Assembly (NCBI RefSeq): GCF_009362735.1
Contig: NZ_WHNP01000012.1
Location: 25,308-89,307 of the forward strand
Origin: Paraburkholderia franconis
GTDB taxonomy: Bacteria > Pseudomonadota > Gammaproteobacteria > Burkholderiales > Burkholderiaceae
Direction: 5' to 3'
DNA length: 64,000 nucleotides
The position numbers were made by a program, and so were the translations under genes. Below, piece by piece: positions 54,977-63,703 of this stretch (its first letter is position 1; each line of letters starts with the position of its first letter). The notes beneath the pieces were generated by a model. That model worked only from the letters and a program-made list of their open reading frames with translations, had not been told where the DNA came from and made no database searches.

Positions 54977-56542
54977 CTACGCGAACGCGTAGCGGCCTTC
55001 GCTGTCGCGGACGATCGCGCGCGCGGCGCCCGTATCTTCGAGCCAGCGCACGATTTCGCGGCCGTCGCGCGTGCCCGTCGCCGACATCAGTTCGGTGAAC
55101 CGCTTCGGTCCGTGCTCCAATGCGGCTTCGAGCGAGTCGAAGCGCGCGCCCGTGAACGCGGGCGGCGTCGGCACGCGATGTTCGAGATCGCGCTCTTCGC
55201 CCGGACGCAGCAGCGGCAGCGTCAGATCGAAGCCGACCTTTGCCGTCACGGTTGCGCCGCCCAGCGACGGATCGAGCGGCATCGCGCGCATGCCGGTATG
55301 CATCACGAGATCGCGGTCGGCCTGGAAGCGCGTGGCGAGCGCCCAGTCCATCTGCTCGTCGGAGAAGATGTCGATATCGGGGTCGACGACGAACACGTGC
55401 TTGACGTTCGCGAGCGACGCGAACACGGCCGCGATCGCATTGCGCGCCTCGCCCGGCACGCGCTGTTGCATCGCGACGCGCACATTGAACATGCCGCCCG
55501 TCGCGGGGCTCGCATAGACGCCCCTGATTTCGCGCACGGCGGTTTCGAGCGCGCGCCAGACGGTCACTTCCGTGCGCAGCGCGGCCAGTTGCGCGGTATC
55601 GGTGCGCGCCATCGTGCGGCCGCCGATCGTGCACGTCTGGAACACTGCATCCTTGCGATGCGTGATGGCCGTCAGATGAAACACCGGGTTCGTCTTGATG
55701 CCGCCGTAGTAGCCGAGGAATTCGCCGTAAGGCCCTTCAGGTTCTGCGTGGCCGCGTTCGTCCAGATAGCCTTCGAGGATGAATTCGGCATCGGCGGGCA
55801 CGAGCAGATCGTTGGTCACGCATTTGACGACGCCCATCGGCGTGCCGCGCAGCGCCGCGACGAGTTCGAGCTCGTCGGCGGGAATGCGCATCGTCGCGCC
55901 GACGTGATCGATGGGGTGCGTGCCGACGGCGAACGCGATCGGCAGCCGCTCGCCGCGCTTCGCATGCGCAATCGCGATCGCGCGCAGATCGGACGGCGCG
56001 ACGAGGTCGATGCCCGCCGTGCGCCGGCCACGCAACATCAGACGGCGAACGCCGACATTGGTCCAGCCGGTGTCGGGATCCACGGCGAAGTCGATCGACG
56101 CGGAAATATACGGCGCGCCGTCCAGATCGTGTTGCAGATGCACGGGCAGCGCAGTGAAATCGCAGTCGTCGCCTGTCAGCACGACCTGTTGCACGGGCGC
56201 TTCTTCGCGGCGCACTTCGACGAGCTTGCCTTTCGTGCGCAGACGCTCGCGCACGACTTCGAGCAGTTGCCCCGGCGTCGTGTCGAACGCTTTGGCGAGG
56301 CGCGAACGGCTCGCCGCGACGCTGCCCGCGAGCGATACCGTGCCGCCCGACGGCTGCTGAAACCACACCGCGCGCGGATTGCCTTCCATGATGCCGGCGA
56401 CGTCGGCGAGATCGACGGGCTCATCGCGCCGTTCGAGTTCCGTTTCGTCGAGCGACGCGAGGAAGCGGCGCAGCCGGAAGCGTTCGAGGTCGGGCAGTTC
56501 CGCGCCTTGCGCGGTCGAAGGGATGGCGGTCTTGGGTCTCAA
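54977..56542 (-). CDS. UbiD-family decarboxylase
   Basis: A 521-residue prenyl-FMN-dependent (de)carboxylase of the UbiD family. Seen are the TNVGVRRLML strand (about 161-170), HPIDHVGATMRIPADELELV, and the catalytic EGPYGEFLGYYGG (Glu269-Phe275 region), then VKHVFVVDPDIDIFSDEQMDWALATRFQ. It removes a carboxyl group from an aromatic, heteroaromatic or unsaturated acid. The start is an unusual TTG (56542) after AAGGA. It is the last gene of the operon. A UbiX-type flavin prenyltransferase is not in the window. Confidence 0.92.
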   Translation of the reverse strand: MRPKTAIPSTAQGAELPDLERFRLRRFLASLDETELERRDEPVDLADVAGIMEGNPRAVWFQQPSGGTVSLAGSVAASRSRLAKAFDTTPGQLLEVVRERLRTKGKLVEVRREEAPVQQVVLTGDDCDFTALPVHLQHDLDGAPYISASIDFAVDPDTGWTNVGVRRLMLRGRRTAGIDLVAPSDLRAIAIAHAKRGERLPIAFAVGTHPIDHVGATMRIPADELELVAALRGTPMGVVKCVTNDLLVPADAEFILEGYLDERGHAEPEGPYGEFLGYYGGIKTNPVFHLTAITHRKDAVFQTCTIGGRTMARTDTAQLAALRTEVTVWRALETAVREIRGVYASPATGGMFNVRVAMQQRVPGEARNAIAAVFASLANVKHVFVVDPDIDIFSDEQMDWALATRFQADRDLVMHTGMRAMPLDPSLGGATVTAKVGFDLTLPLLRPGEERDLEHRVPTPPAFTGARFDSLEAALEHGPKRFTELMSATGTRDGREIVRWLEDTGAARAIVRDSEGRYAFA

Positions 56543-56585
56543 TGTAGTGGTCCTTATGCGGAAGTCGGCACGCAGTGCGCAGTCG

Positions 56586-57311
56586 TTAGAAACGCGCCGA
56601 CAGCGCGGTCGCGGCAAGATGCGCGGCAAAACCGCTCGCGCCACTTGCGGGCATCTCGGGCGCGAGATGCAGGAACTGCTTGACGGCGCGCAGCGTGACC
56701 GCGCTGCAGCCGAGCAGCGTTTCGGTGAGCGCATCGGCTTCTTCGTCGAGCGACGCGGCGGGCACGACGCGGCTCACGAGCCCCGCGACGAGCGCTTCCT
56801 GCGCGGACAGCCGCGCGCGGCTCAGCACCATGTGCGCAACCGTCTTCACAGGCACACGCCCGATCAGCGCGGACATCACGAGCGTCGGCGGAATATCGCG
56901 TTCCATTTCGGGAATCTGGAAGATCGCGTCGTCGGCGGCGAGCGCGACATCGCACACGCCCGCGAGCGCGCAGCCCACACCGATCGCTTCGCCGCGCACC
57001 ACGGAAAGCACGGGCACGCGCACGGCTTTCAGTGCGTCGTAGAGCGCGAGCGGCGGCGCGGCAACCACGCGCCGCAGCGTTTCGGCCGACGGCTTCGCGC
57101 CTGCGGGCGGCATCGGCGACTGGCGTCCCTTGCAGAAGTTCTTCCCGCTGCTGACGATGCGCACGAGCTTCGTGTCGTCGTCGATCGTGCTGACGGCGGC
57201 GATGATCGCATCGCTCATCGGCTGGTCGATCAGGTTGCCGTTCTCGGGCCGGTCGAGCATGACTTCGAGCAGCGCGCCCTTGCGGCGGATAGCGACGGAT
57301 TCAGTTGTCAT
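56586..57311 (-). CDS. Enoyl-CoA hydratase/isomerase family protein
   Basis: A 241-residue crotonase-fold protein: LEVMLDRPENGNLID, the oxyanion-hole segment IVSSGKNFCKGRQS, the second oxyanion turn AIGVGCALAGVCDVALAADDAIFQIPE, and the helix LSAQEALVAGLVSRVV. The position of the catalytic glutamate pair is not clearly conserved, so a hydratase, isomerase or CoA hydrolase are all possible. AAGGAGG precedes the ATG. It overlaps the molybdenum-enzyme large-subunit gene by 11 bases. Confidence 0.9.
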   Translation of the reverse strand: MTTESVAIRRKGALLEVMLDRPENGNLIDQPMSDAIIAAVSTIDDDTKLVRIVSSGKNFCKGRQSPMPPAGAKPSAETLRRVVAAPPLALYDALKAVRVPVLSVVRGEAIGVGCALAGVCDVALAADDAIFQIPEMERDIPPTLVMSALIGRVPVKTVAHMVLSRARLSAQEALVAGLVSRVVPAASLDEEADALTETLLGCSAVTLRAVKQFLHLAPEMPASGASGFAAHLAATALSARF

Positions 57312-59652
57312 GTGCGCCTCCTTGCGCGCGATGAATGTATTCCCAGACGACCTTCGGCGTGGCAGGCATCGCGAGTTCATCGTTGCCGTAGGCCTTGAGC
57401 GCGTCGGCCAGCGCGTTGAAGATCGTGGCCGTCGCGGGCGTGATGCCGCTCTCGCCGCCGCCTTTCACACGCAGCGGATTGCCGTGCGTCGGGTCTTCCG
57501 TCAGCTCGACGTTGAGCGGCGGGATCACGCCTGCACGCGGCATGCCGTAGTCCATATACGAGCCCGTCAGCACCTGCCCCGTGTCGCGGTCCATATAGAA
57601 GCCTTCGGACAGCGCCTGGCCGATGCCCTGCGCGAGACCGCCATGCACCTGGCCTTCGACGATCAGCGGATTGATCGGCTGTCCGACATCGTCGACGGAT
57701 GTGTAGTTCACAAGCTGCACGACGCCCGTATCGGGGTCCACTTCGAGCTCGCAAATCGCGGCGCCCGTCGGATGCGCGGGCACGCGCGTGTTGACTTCGG
57801 CGTGCGCGTAGAGCTTCTTCGTCGACGGATCGCCGGGCAAGCCGTCCTTCGACACATAATGCGCGACTTCCGCGAGGCTAATCCGCTGGCCGGAGGAAGG
57901 CGTGGTGAACCATGCGTCCGCGAACCCGACCTGCGCCGGCTCCACGCCGAAGAGACCGGCCGCCACCTGCTTGCCGATCGCGATGATCTGCTGCGCGGTA
58001 TCGACGAGCAGCATGCCGCCCAGACGCATCGTGCGATCCGAGTGGCTGCCGCCGCCGACGCTCACGAACGCGGTATCGCCTGTGCGCAGCTTCACGGCTT
58101 CCATCGGTACGCCGAGGTGATGCGCGATGACCTGCGCGAACGTGGTCTCGTGGCCCTGGCCCGTCGACTGCGTACCCGACACGATATCGACGCTGCCATC
58201 CGCGCGCACCGTCAGTTCGATCCGCTCGCGCGGCGCGCCGACGGGCGACTCGATATAGTTTGCGAGCCCGATGCCGCGCAGCCGTCCATTCGCGAGCGAT
58301 TGCGCGCGGCGCTCTTCAAAGCTGTCCCATTGCGCGAGCGTCAGCGCGCGCGCCATATTGCGCGCGAAGTCGCCGCTGTCGTACGTGAGACCCATCGGGC
58401 TGCGGTACGGCAGCTTGTCGTGCGGCACGAGATTGCGGCGGCGGATTTCCGCGCGGTCGATGCCCAGTTCGCCTGCCGCGAGATCGAGCATCCGTTCGAT
58501 CACGTGTGTCGCTTCGGGCCTGCCTGCGCCGCGATAAGGTGCCGTCGGCACCGTGTTCGTCATGACCGCGTTCACGTGCACGGCGGCCACGGGCACATCG
58601 TAGACGGACGTCATGATGCGCGTGCCGTTCGACATCGGCACATACGAGACCGTGTGCGCGCCCACATTGCCGATCCACTCGTTGTCGATCGCGAGAATGC
58701 GGCCGTCTTTCGAAAAGCCGATTGCGGAACGGATGATCGCGTCGCGCCCCTGGTAATCGGAGAGGAACGCTTCGCTGCGATCGCTCGTCCACTTCACGGG
58801 ACGCCCGACGCGTCGCGCGGCCCATACGACGGCCAGTTGCTCGACGTAGATGAACGAACGCGGCCCGAAGCCGCCGCCCGTATCGGGACACACGACGCGC
58901 ATCCTCGCAGGCGGCACCTTCAGCGCGGCGGCGAGGCACAGTTGCTGGCGCACCGCGCCCTGGCTGCCGGAGATCAGCGTATAGACATCGCTGGCCGCGT
59001 CATGCATGCCGATCGCGCTGCGCGGTTCCATCTGGCAGTTGACGAGCCGGCTGTGATGAAACTCGCGGCGCACGACGTGGTCGGCTTGCGCGAGTATCTG
59101 GCGCGCCGCTTCGCGATCGCCGATCTGCGTCTGGAAACACAGGTTGCCGTGCGCGCCGTCCCACAGTTGCGGCGCATCCGCTTGCATCGCATCGGCGGCA
59201 TTGACGACGGCGTCGAGCACGTCGTAATCGACTTCGATCAGCTCCGCTGCATTGCGCGCCTGCAATGGCGTCTCGGCGATCACCATCGCAATCGCTTCGC
59301 CGACGTAGCGCACGCGGTCGATGGGCAGCGGCACGTGAAGCTGGTTGAAGATCGAACCCGTCAGCGACGTGAGGAAAGCCTTCTTCGTCGCGTCGACGGC
59401 ATCGACGGGATTCGGCACGTGGTCGACGCCCTGAAAGCCGTCGTCGAGATAGTCCTGGCCGATCAGCACGGCGATCACGCCGGGCGCTTCCTTCGCCGCG
59501 CCGATGTCGATCGAGCGCAGCGCGGCGTGCGCATGAGGCGAGCGCAGAAAGGCCGCGTGCAACCGGCCGTCGACGTGAATGTCGTCGGTGTACTGACCGT
59601 TGCCGGTGACGAAGCGCTGGTCTTCGACGCGAGGTATCGGTTTGCCGATCAT
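57301..59652 (-). CDS. Xanthine-dehydrogenase-family molybdenum hydroxylase, large subunit
   Basis: A 783-residue molybdopterin-binding subunit. The cofactor motif GGGFGPR is at 259-265, PYRGAGRPE at 372-380, and the active-site Glu734 in KGGGESGIT. Carbon-monoxide dehydrogenases have a Cys-containing AYRCSFR loop where this protein has PYRGAGRPE. It is therefore a hydroxylase of the xanthine/isoquinoline/nicotinate or acyl-CoA type, not CO dehydrogenase. It forms a complex with the FAD and 2Fe-2S subunits encoded upstream and overlaps the latter's gene by 4 bases. Confidence 0.94.
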   Translation of the reverse strand: MIGKPIPRVEDQRFVTGNGQYTDDIHVDGRLHAAFLRSPHAHAALRSIDIGAAKEAPGVIAVLIGQDYLDDGFQGVDHVPNPVDAVDATKKAFLTSLTGSIFNQLHVPLPIDRVRYVGEAIAMVIAETPLQARNAAELIEVDYDVLDAVVNAADAMQADAPQLWDGAHGNLCFQTQIGDREAARQILAQADHVVRREFHHSRLVNCQMEPRSAIGMHDAASDVYTLISGSQGAVRQQLCLAAALKVPPARMRVVCPDTGGGFGPRSFIYVEQLAVVWAARRVGRPVKWTSDRSEAFLSDYQGRDAIIRSAIGFSKDGRILAIDNEWIGNVGAHTVSYVPMSNGTRIMTSVYDVPVAAVHVNAVMTNTVPTAPYRGAGRPEATHVIERMLDLAAGELGIDRAEIRRRNLVPHDKLPYRSPMGLTYDSGDFARNMARALTLAQWDSFEERRAQSLANGRLRGIGLANYIESPVGAPRERIELTVRADGSVDIVSGTQSTGQGHETTFAQVIAHHLGVPMEAVKLRTGDTAFVSVGGGSHSDRTMRLGGMLLVDTAQQIIAIGKQVAAGLFGVEPAQVGFADAWFTTPSSGQRISLAEVAHYVSKDGLPGDPSTKKLYAHAEVNTRVPAHPTGAAICELEVDPDTGVVQLVNYTSVDDVGQPINPLIVEGQVHGGLAQGIGQALSEGFYMDRDTGQVLTGSYMDYGMPRAGVIPPLNVELTEDPTHGNPLRVKGGGESGITPATATIFNALADALKAYGNDELAMPATPKVVWEYIHRAQGGAHDN

Positions 59653-60170
59653 GACGCGTGTTCCTCCGTCTTCGTGAACGGCGCATGGGGGTACATCTCG
59701 CGCGCGGCGTGACGAACGGCTTCGATGATGTTCACATAGCCCGTGCAGCGGCAGATGTTGCCTTCCAGCGCGTGACTGATGCTCGCCGTATCGAGCGCGG
59801 GCTCCTCGCGTAGACAGAACGCGCTCGCCATGATCATCCCCGGCGTGCAGAAGCCGCACTGCAAGCCGTGGCATTGGACGAACGCGTTCTGCACGGGATG
59901 CAGCTTGCCGCTGCATGGCGCGCTGCACTGTTCGCTGAGGCCTTCGATCGTGACCACCTGTCCGCCGCTCGTCTGGGCGGCGAGCACGGTGCAGGACTTG
60001 ACGGCGTTGCCGTCGAGATGGACCGTGCATGCGCCGCACTGGCTCGTATCGCAACCGACGTGCGTGCCCGTGAGCCGCAAGTGCTCGCGCAGGAATTCGA
60101 CGAGCAGTGTGTTGTCGGGCACGTCGCGCGTGACGTCCGTGCCGTTCACCTGCAATTGGACTTCAACCAT
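59649..60170 (-). CDS. Molybdenum hydroxylase small subunit, two [2Fe-2S] clusters
   Basis: A 173-residue CoxS-type protein passing electrons from the molybdenum site to FAD. The plant-ferredoxin cluster is held by Cys40, Cys45, Cys48 and Cys60 (GCDTSQCGAC). The second, helical cluster is held by Cys105, Cys108, Cys140 and Cys142 (CGFCTPGM, ICRCTGY). All eight ligands are present. The stop overlaps the large-subunit start (ATGA). Confidence 0.95.
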   Translation of the reverse strand: MVEVQLQVNGTDVTRDVPDNTLLVEFLREHLRLTGTHVGCDTSQCGACTVHLDGNAVKSCTVLAAQTSGGQVVTIEGLSEQCSAPCSGKLHPVQNAFVQCHGLQCGFCTPGMIMASAFCLREEPALDTASISHALEGNICRCTGYVNIIEAVRHAAREMYPHAPFTKTEEHAS

Positions 60171-60211
60171 GATTCACCTGTATGTCCCGTTCGTGCGTTC
60201 GTGCGGCACGC

Positions 60212-60673
60212 TCATTTGGCGGCGGCTTCGCTGGCGGCGCTCAGCGTGGCGTTGAAGCGCTTGAAGAACTCGGCGGCGAGCTTGTTCGCCACCGACGTCA
60301 CGAGCCGCGAGCCGATCTGCGCGAGCTTGCCGCCGACCTGCGCTTCGGCGACGTAGGTGAGCAGCGTGCCGTCTTCGGCATCGGCGAGCGTGACGGTGGC
60401 CGTCATCTTGCCGAAGCCCGCAATGCCGCCTTCGCCCTGGCCGACGAGCCGGTAGCCATTCGGCGCGTTCCGGTCGGACAGTTCGAGCGTGCCTTTGAAG
60501 CGCGCCTTCACGGGGCCGACGGACGCCACCACGACGGCCTTGTACTGGTCTTCGCTTTCAGCCGTAAAGGCTTCGCAGCCGGGAATGCATTCCTGCAGCA
60601 CTGCCGCGTCGTTGAGTCCTTGCCATACCTGTTCGCGCGATGCCGCGATGGTTTGCGATCCGGTGAATTCCAT
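60212..60673 (-). CDS. CoxG-like SRPBCC protein
   Basis: A 153-residue START-fold protein of the carbon-monoxide-dehydrogenase subunit G family: MEFTGSQTIAASREQVWQGL, CIPGCEAFT, and GKLAQIGSRLVTSVANKLAAEFF at the C-terminal helix. Such genes accompany molybdenum hydroxylase genes and are thought to help assembly or membrane attachment. It lies between the FAD- and iron-sulfur-subunit genes. GGAG precedes the ATG. Confidence 0.92.
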   Translation of the reverse strand: MEFTGSQTIAASREQVWQGLNDAAVLQECIPGCEAFTAESEDQYKAVVVASVGPVKARFKGTLELSDRNAPNGYRLVGQGEGGIAGFGKMTATVTLADAEDGTLLTYVAEAQVGGKLAQIGSRLVTSVANKLAAEFFKRFNATLSAASEAAAK

Positions 60674-60700
60674 CCTGTTCTCCTGATTGAGCGGGCGTCC

Positions 60701-61513
60701 TTACGACGCGAGCAGCGCCTGCAGTGCGCGGCGGGTATAGGTTTCGATCAGATGCGCGCGGTACGATGCCGACGCGTTGTCGTCGTCGGGCAGCGTTGCG
60801 CGGTCGATGAAGAGCGACGCGAGCGCCGCGTCCGACAGATCCTGCTGCAACGCGGCCTCGGCATCGAACCAGTGGAACACCGATGCGCCCGCGCCTGTCA
60901 CCGCAACGCGAATCGCGTCGTCGTACTGCGCGATGAACACGCCCGCGACCGCATAACCCGATGCGGGATGCCGGTACTTCGCGTAGGCGGCGCGGCGCGG
61001 AATGGCGAATTCGATTGCGGTGACGAGCTCGGTCGGTTCAAGCGCGGTCTCGAATGTGTCGATGAAAAAGTCGTCGGCGGGAATGCGGCGTTGCGATGAC
61101 GTGATGACATGCGCGTTCAGCGCGAGCACGGCGCAAGGGTAGTCCGCTGCGGGATCGTTGTTCGCGACCGAGCCGCCCATCGTGCCGCGATTGCGCACCT
61201 GCGGATCGGCGATCAGGCTCGCCAGATGCGCGAGCGCGGGGATCGCTTCGCGCACGAGCGGGGATGCGGCAACTTCCGCATGCTTCATCAGCGCGCCTAT
61301 ATGCAGCGTTTGCAGCGTGTCGCCGCGCACGTCGATGCCGCGCAGTTCATCGAGCCGCGTCAGATCGATCAGATGCGACGGCGCCGCGAGGCGCTGCTTG
61401 AGCGTCGGAATCAGGGTCATGCCGCCCGAAAGCGGTCGCGCTTCGTCATGCTCGCGCAGCCAGCCGACCGCTTCGGCAAGCGACGCTGCGCGCAGATAGG
61501 TAGTCTCGTACAT
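60701..61513 (-). CDS. Molybdenum hydroxylase FAD-binding medium subunit
   Basis: A 270-residue CoxM-type flavoprotein. FAD contacts are in RPLSGGMTLIPTLKQRL near the N-terminus and RNRGTMGGSVANNDPAADYP in the middle, and the C-terminal CO_deh_flav_C part includes KYRHPASGYAVAGVF. It hands electrons to the final acceptor. AGGAG precedes the ATG. The gene order (medium, G, small, large) is unlike the usual coxMSL but complete. Confidence 0.93.
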   Translation of the reverse strand: MYETTYLRAASLAEAVGWLREHDEARPLSGGMTLIPTLKQRLAAPSHLIDLTRLDELRGIDVRGDTLQTLHIGALMKHAEVAASPLVREAIPALAHLASLIADPQVRNRGTMGGSVANNDPAADYPCAVLALNAHVITSSQRRIPADDFFIDTFETALEPTELVTAIEFAIPRRAAYAKYRHPASGYAVAGVFIAQYDDAIRVAVTGAGASVFHWFDAEAALQQDLSDAALASLFIDRATLPDDDNASASYRAHLIETYTRRALQALLAS

Positions 61514-61588
61514 GTTGTCTCCTGCAGCATGCGCGTCGTCGTCGCGCGCATGCCTGACATCCGTATTGACGGCTTCGCCGTGTGCGTC

Positions 61589-62353
61589 TTACGGCTCCGA
61601 GAGCCAGTTTTCCAGTGCAGTGGCGAGCGCCACGGGCACCTCGATCATCGCGTAGTGTCCCGCGTTGCGCAGCGTTTCCAGCGTGGCATTCGGATACCAC
61701 GTGAGCCACGTGCGCGTCATCAGGTCGGCCGTGATGGTCGGATCGTGTTCGCCGACGAACAGCCTCACGGGCATCGCATTCCCTTTGACCTGCGCGGCGA
61801 AGTCGCCCGTGGCCCATTGCGGCAGATACGCGGCAAACGCTTCGCGCCGCGACTCGCGCAGCGAAGTTTGCGCGAGCTGCGTGCTCCATCGCGCCGCGAG
61901 CCGGCTGCCCGTCGAAAAGTGAATGATGCCTGCGCGCTTCGCGACATCGTCGATTGCAGCGAAGAACATCGCGATGCGCGTTTCGTCCATTCGCGAGCCG
62001 CATGCGGGCACTGCGGAAATGCCCGCCATCTTCACGACGCGCTCTGGCGCGGCGACGAGCACGCGCTGCATCGCCATGCCGCCCATCGAATGACCGACGA
62101 GGCTAAAGCGCGGCCAGTCGAGATGATCGGCGAGCGTCAGCACATCGCTCGCCACTTCGTCGAACGTGAACTCGCCGTCGATATCGCGCGACAGTCCGTA
62201 GCCGCGATAGTCGAAGAACGCATAGCTGAAGCGTTCGGGATCGAGCGCGGACGTGAGCGCGTCCCAGTCGGCCGAGCTGCCGAACCAGCCGTTCAGCGCG
62301 ATCACCTTATGCGGCCCGTTGCCGAACTGCCGGAAGCCGTTGAACGTCGTCAT
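61589..62353 (-). CDS. Alpha/beta hydrolase
   Basis: A 254-residue hydrolase with nucleophile Ser89 in GHSMGG, acid in FVGEHDPTI and base His in NAGHYAMIE. ALNGWFGSS replaces the common HG oxyanion segment, as in ring-cleavage-type and RutD-like hydrolases. GAGGAG precedes the ATG, three bases after the fumarylacetoacetase stop. It may hydrolyse a ring-opened or lactone intermediate of this pathway. Confidence 0.9.
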   Translation of the reverse strand: MTTFNGFRQFGNGPHKVIALNGWFGSSADWDALTSALDPERFSYAFFDYRGYGLSRDIDGEFTFDEVASDVLTLADHLDWPRFSLVGHSMGGMAMQRVLVAAPERVVKMAGISAVPACGSRMDETRIAMFFAAIDDVAKRAGIIHFSTGSRLAARWSTQLAQTSLRESRREAFAAYLPQWATGDFAAQVKGNAMPVRLFVGEHDPTITADLMTRTWLTWYPNATLETLRNAGHYAMIEVPVALATALENWLSEP

Positions 62354-62356
62354 GAT

Positions 62357-63703
62357 TCAATGCTCCTCACGCGATGCGTCGAACGGATACGGCAGCGCGG
62401 GCGCGATGCGTCCGCGGCATTCGCCGAAGCCGATCGACACTGCGCCCGGTGCGCTGGCGCGCGCACTGAGCGCGATCTCGTCGCCGTCTTGCAGTTCGAT
62501 GCGCGTCTCGCCGTTCGCAAGCAGCAGCGGCTTCTTGCCCGCTTCGCTGAGCTCCGTCAGACACGCACGCGATTCGTCGCTCGCGCCTGAAATCGTACCG
62601 CTGCCGAGCAGATCGCCTGTGCGCAGATTGCAGCCGTTGCTCGTGTGATGCGCGACCATCTGCGCGAACGTCCAGTACAGGTTGTCGAGATGCGTGTGCG
62701 TGATCTGCGCGGGCGGCAGGCGGTCGCTGCGCATCGCGGCCGTCGACAGATGCGCGAACAGCTCCAGATGCAGGCCGCCGTTGCGCTGATCGTGTGCGCC
62801 GTGTAGATGCGGCAAGATCGCGGGATCGCCGGCCGCGCGCTGTGGCGCGGCTTTGCGGAACGGCGCGAGCGCTTCTTCGGTGACGATCCACTGCGAGACG
62901 CTCGAGTGGAAGCTCTTACCGAGGAACGGCCCCAGCACCTGTTCGAACCATTGAATGCTTTTCGCCGACCAGTCGTTGAGCAGGCAGTAGCCGAAGACGT
63001 GCTCGCGCGCGCTGTCAATCGAAATGGCGCGCGTCAGTTCATTGCCATGACCGATGACGGCCGCGAGTTCGAGTTCGAAGTCGAGCATCGGCGCAGGACC
63101 GAAGCGCACGTTGCCGTCGGCGTCGCGATACTGTCCGTATGGACGACGCACGTCGCCGCCGCTTACGCGCAGCGACGATGCGCGGCCATGATAGGCGATG
63201 GGCAGCGACTTGAAAGCGGCCGGCAGCGGATCGGCGAGACCCTTGTAGCGGCCGTGACGCTCGGTGTGATGCAGCGACGTCAAAAAGTCCGTGTAGTCGC
63301 CGATCGTCCAGGGTAGCGTCAACTCGACGTCCGTCATCAGCGGCAGCACCGCATCGATCGACGATGCGAGCCGCGAGCGCGCGGGCGCATCGTGTTTCAG
63401 CAGATCGGACAGCGCGGCGCGCAGCGCGCTCACGTGACGAGCGTCGAGCGCCATCAGCGTATTCAGCGTGCTGTCGCAAGCCGATGCGCACGCGAGTGCC
63501 GCGTCGCCGCCGAGCAATGCGAGGTCGTGCAGCGCGCGCAGATCGACGATGCGATCGCCGATCGCCACACCCGTGCGGGTTTCGCCTTCGCGCACGAAGG
63601 CGCCGAACGGCAGGTTCTGTATGGGGAAATCCGTGTCGCCGGTATTCGCCGACTCGATCCAGCTTCGCCGCGCCGGATTGTGCGTGACATTCAGTGCACT
63701 CAT
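62357..63703 (-). CDS. fahA: Fumarylacetoacetase
   Basis: A 448-residue full-length fumarylacetoacetate hydrolase, the last step of homogentisate degradation. Seen are the active-site DYTDFLTSLHHTERHG (Asp and His), the metal ligands in DFELELAAVIG, LLNDWSAKSIQWFEQVLGPF, and the C-terminal CNLRTGDLLGSGTISG. This is the long tyrosine-pathway form, not the short fumarylpyruvate hydrolase. No homogentisate dioxygenase is in the window. Its ATG overlaps the VOC gene stop (ATGA). Confidence 0.92.
   Translation of the reverse strand: MSALNVTHNPARRSWIESANTGDTDFPIQNLPFGAFVREGETRTGVAIGDRIVDLRALHDLALLGGDAALACASACDSTLNTLMALDARHVSALRAALSDLLKHDAPARSRLASSIDAVLPLMTDVELTLPWTIGDYTDFLTSLHHTERHGRYKGLADPLPAAFKSLPIAYHGRASSLRVSGGDVRRPYGQYRDADGNVRFGPAPMLDFELELAAVIGHGNELTRAISIDSAREHVFGYCLLNDWSAKSIQWFEQVLGPFLGKSFHSSVSQWIVTEEALAPFRKAAPQRAAGDPAILPHLHGAHDQRNGGLHLELFAHLSTAAMRSDRLPPAQITHTHLDNLYWTFAQMVAHHTSNGCNLRTGDLLGSGTISGASDESRACLTELSEAGKKPLLLANGETRIELQDGDEIALSARASAPGAVSIGFGECRGRIAPALPYPFDASREEH

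Noticed and set aside
54032-56683. Very long plus-strand open frame (883 codons) over the LysR and UbiD genes
   Set aside because: It is antisense to two well-supported genes, is Arg/His-rich and low in complexity, and reflects high-GC codon bias on the opposite strand.
57130-59712. Long plus-strand open frame (860 codons) over the molybdenum hydroxylase gene
   Set aside because: It is the mirror of a clear xanthine-dehydrogenase-family gene and has no family features.
57301-60054. Longer version of the large-subunit gene beginning at 60054
   Set aside because: The extra N-terminus is antisense-like Arg-rich sequence over the iron-sulfur subunit gene; the ATG at 59652 with GGAGG upstream starts exactly at the family N-terminus.
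57301-61513. Carbon monoxide dehydrogenase
   Set aside because: The active-site Cys loop of form I CO dehydrogenase is absent from the large subunit.
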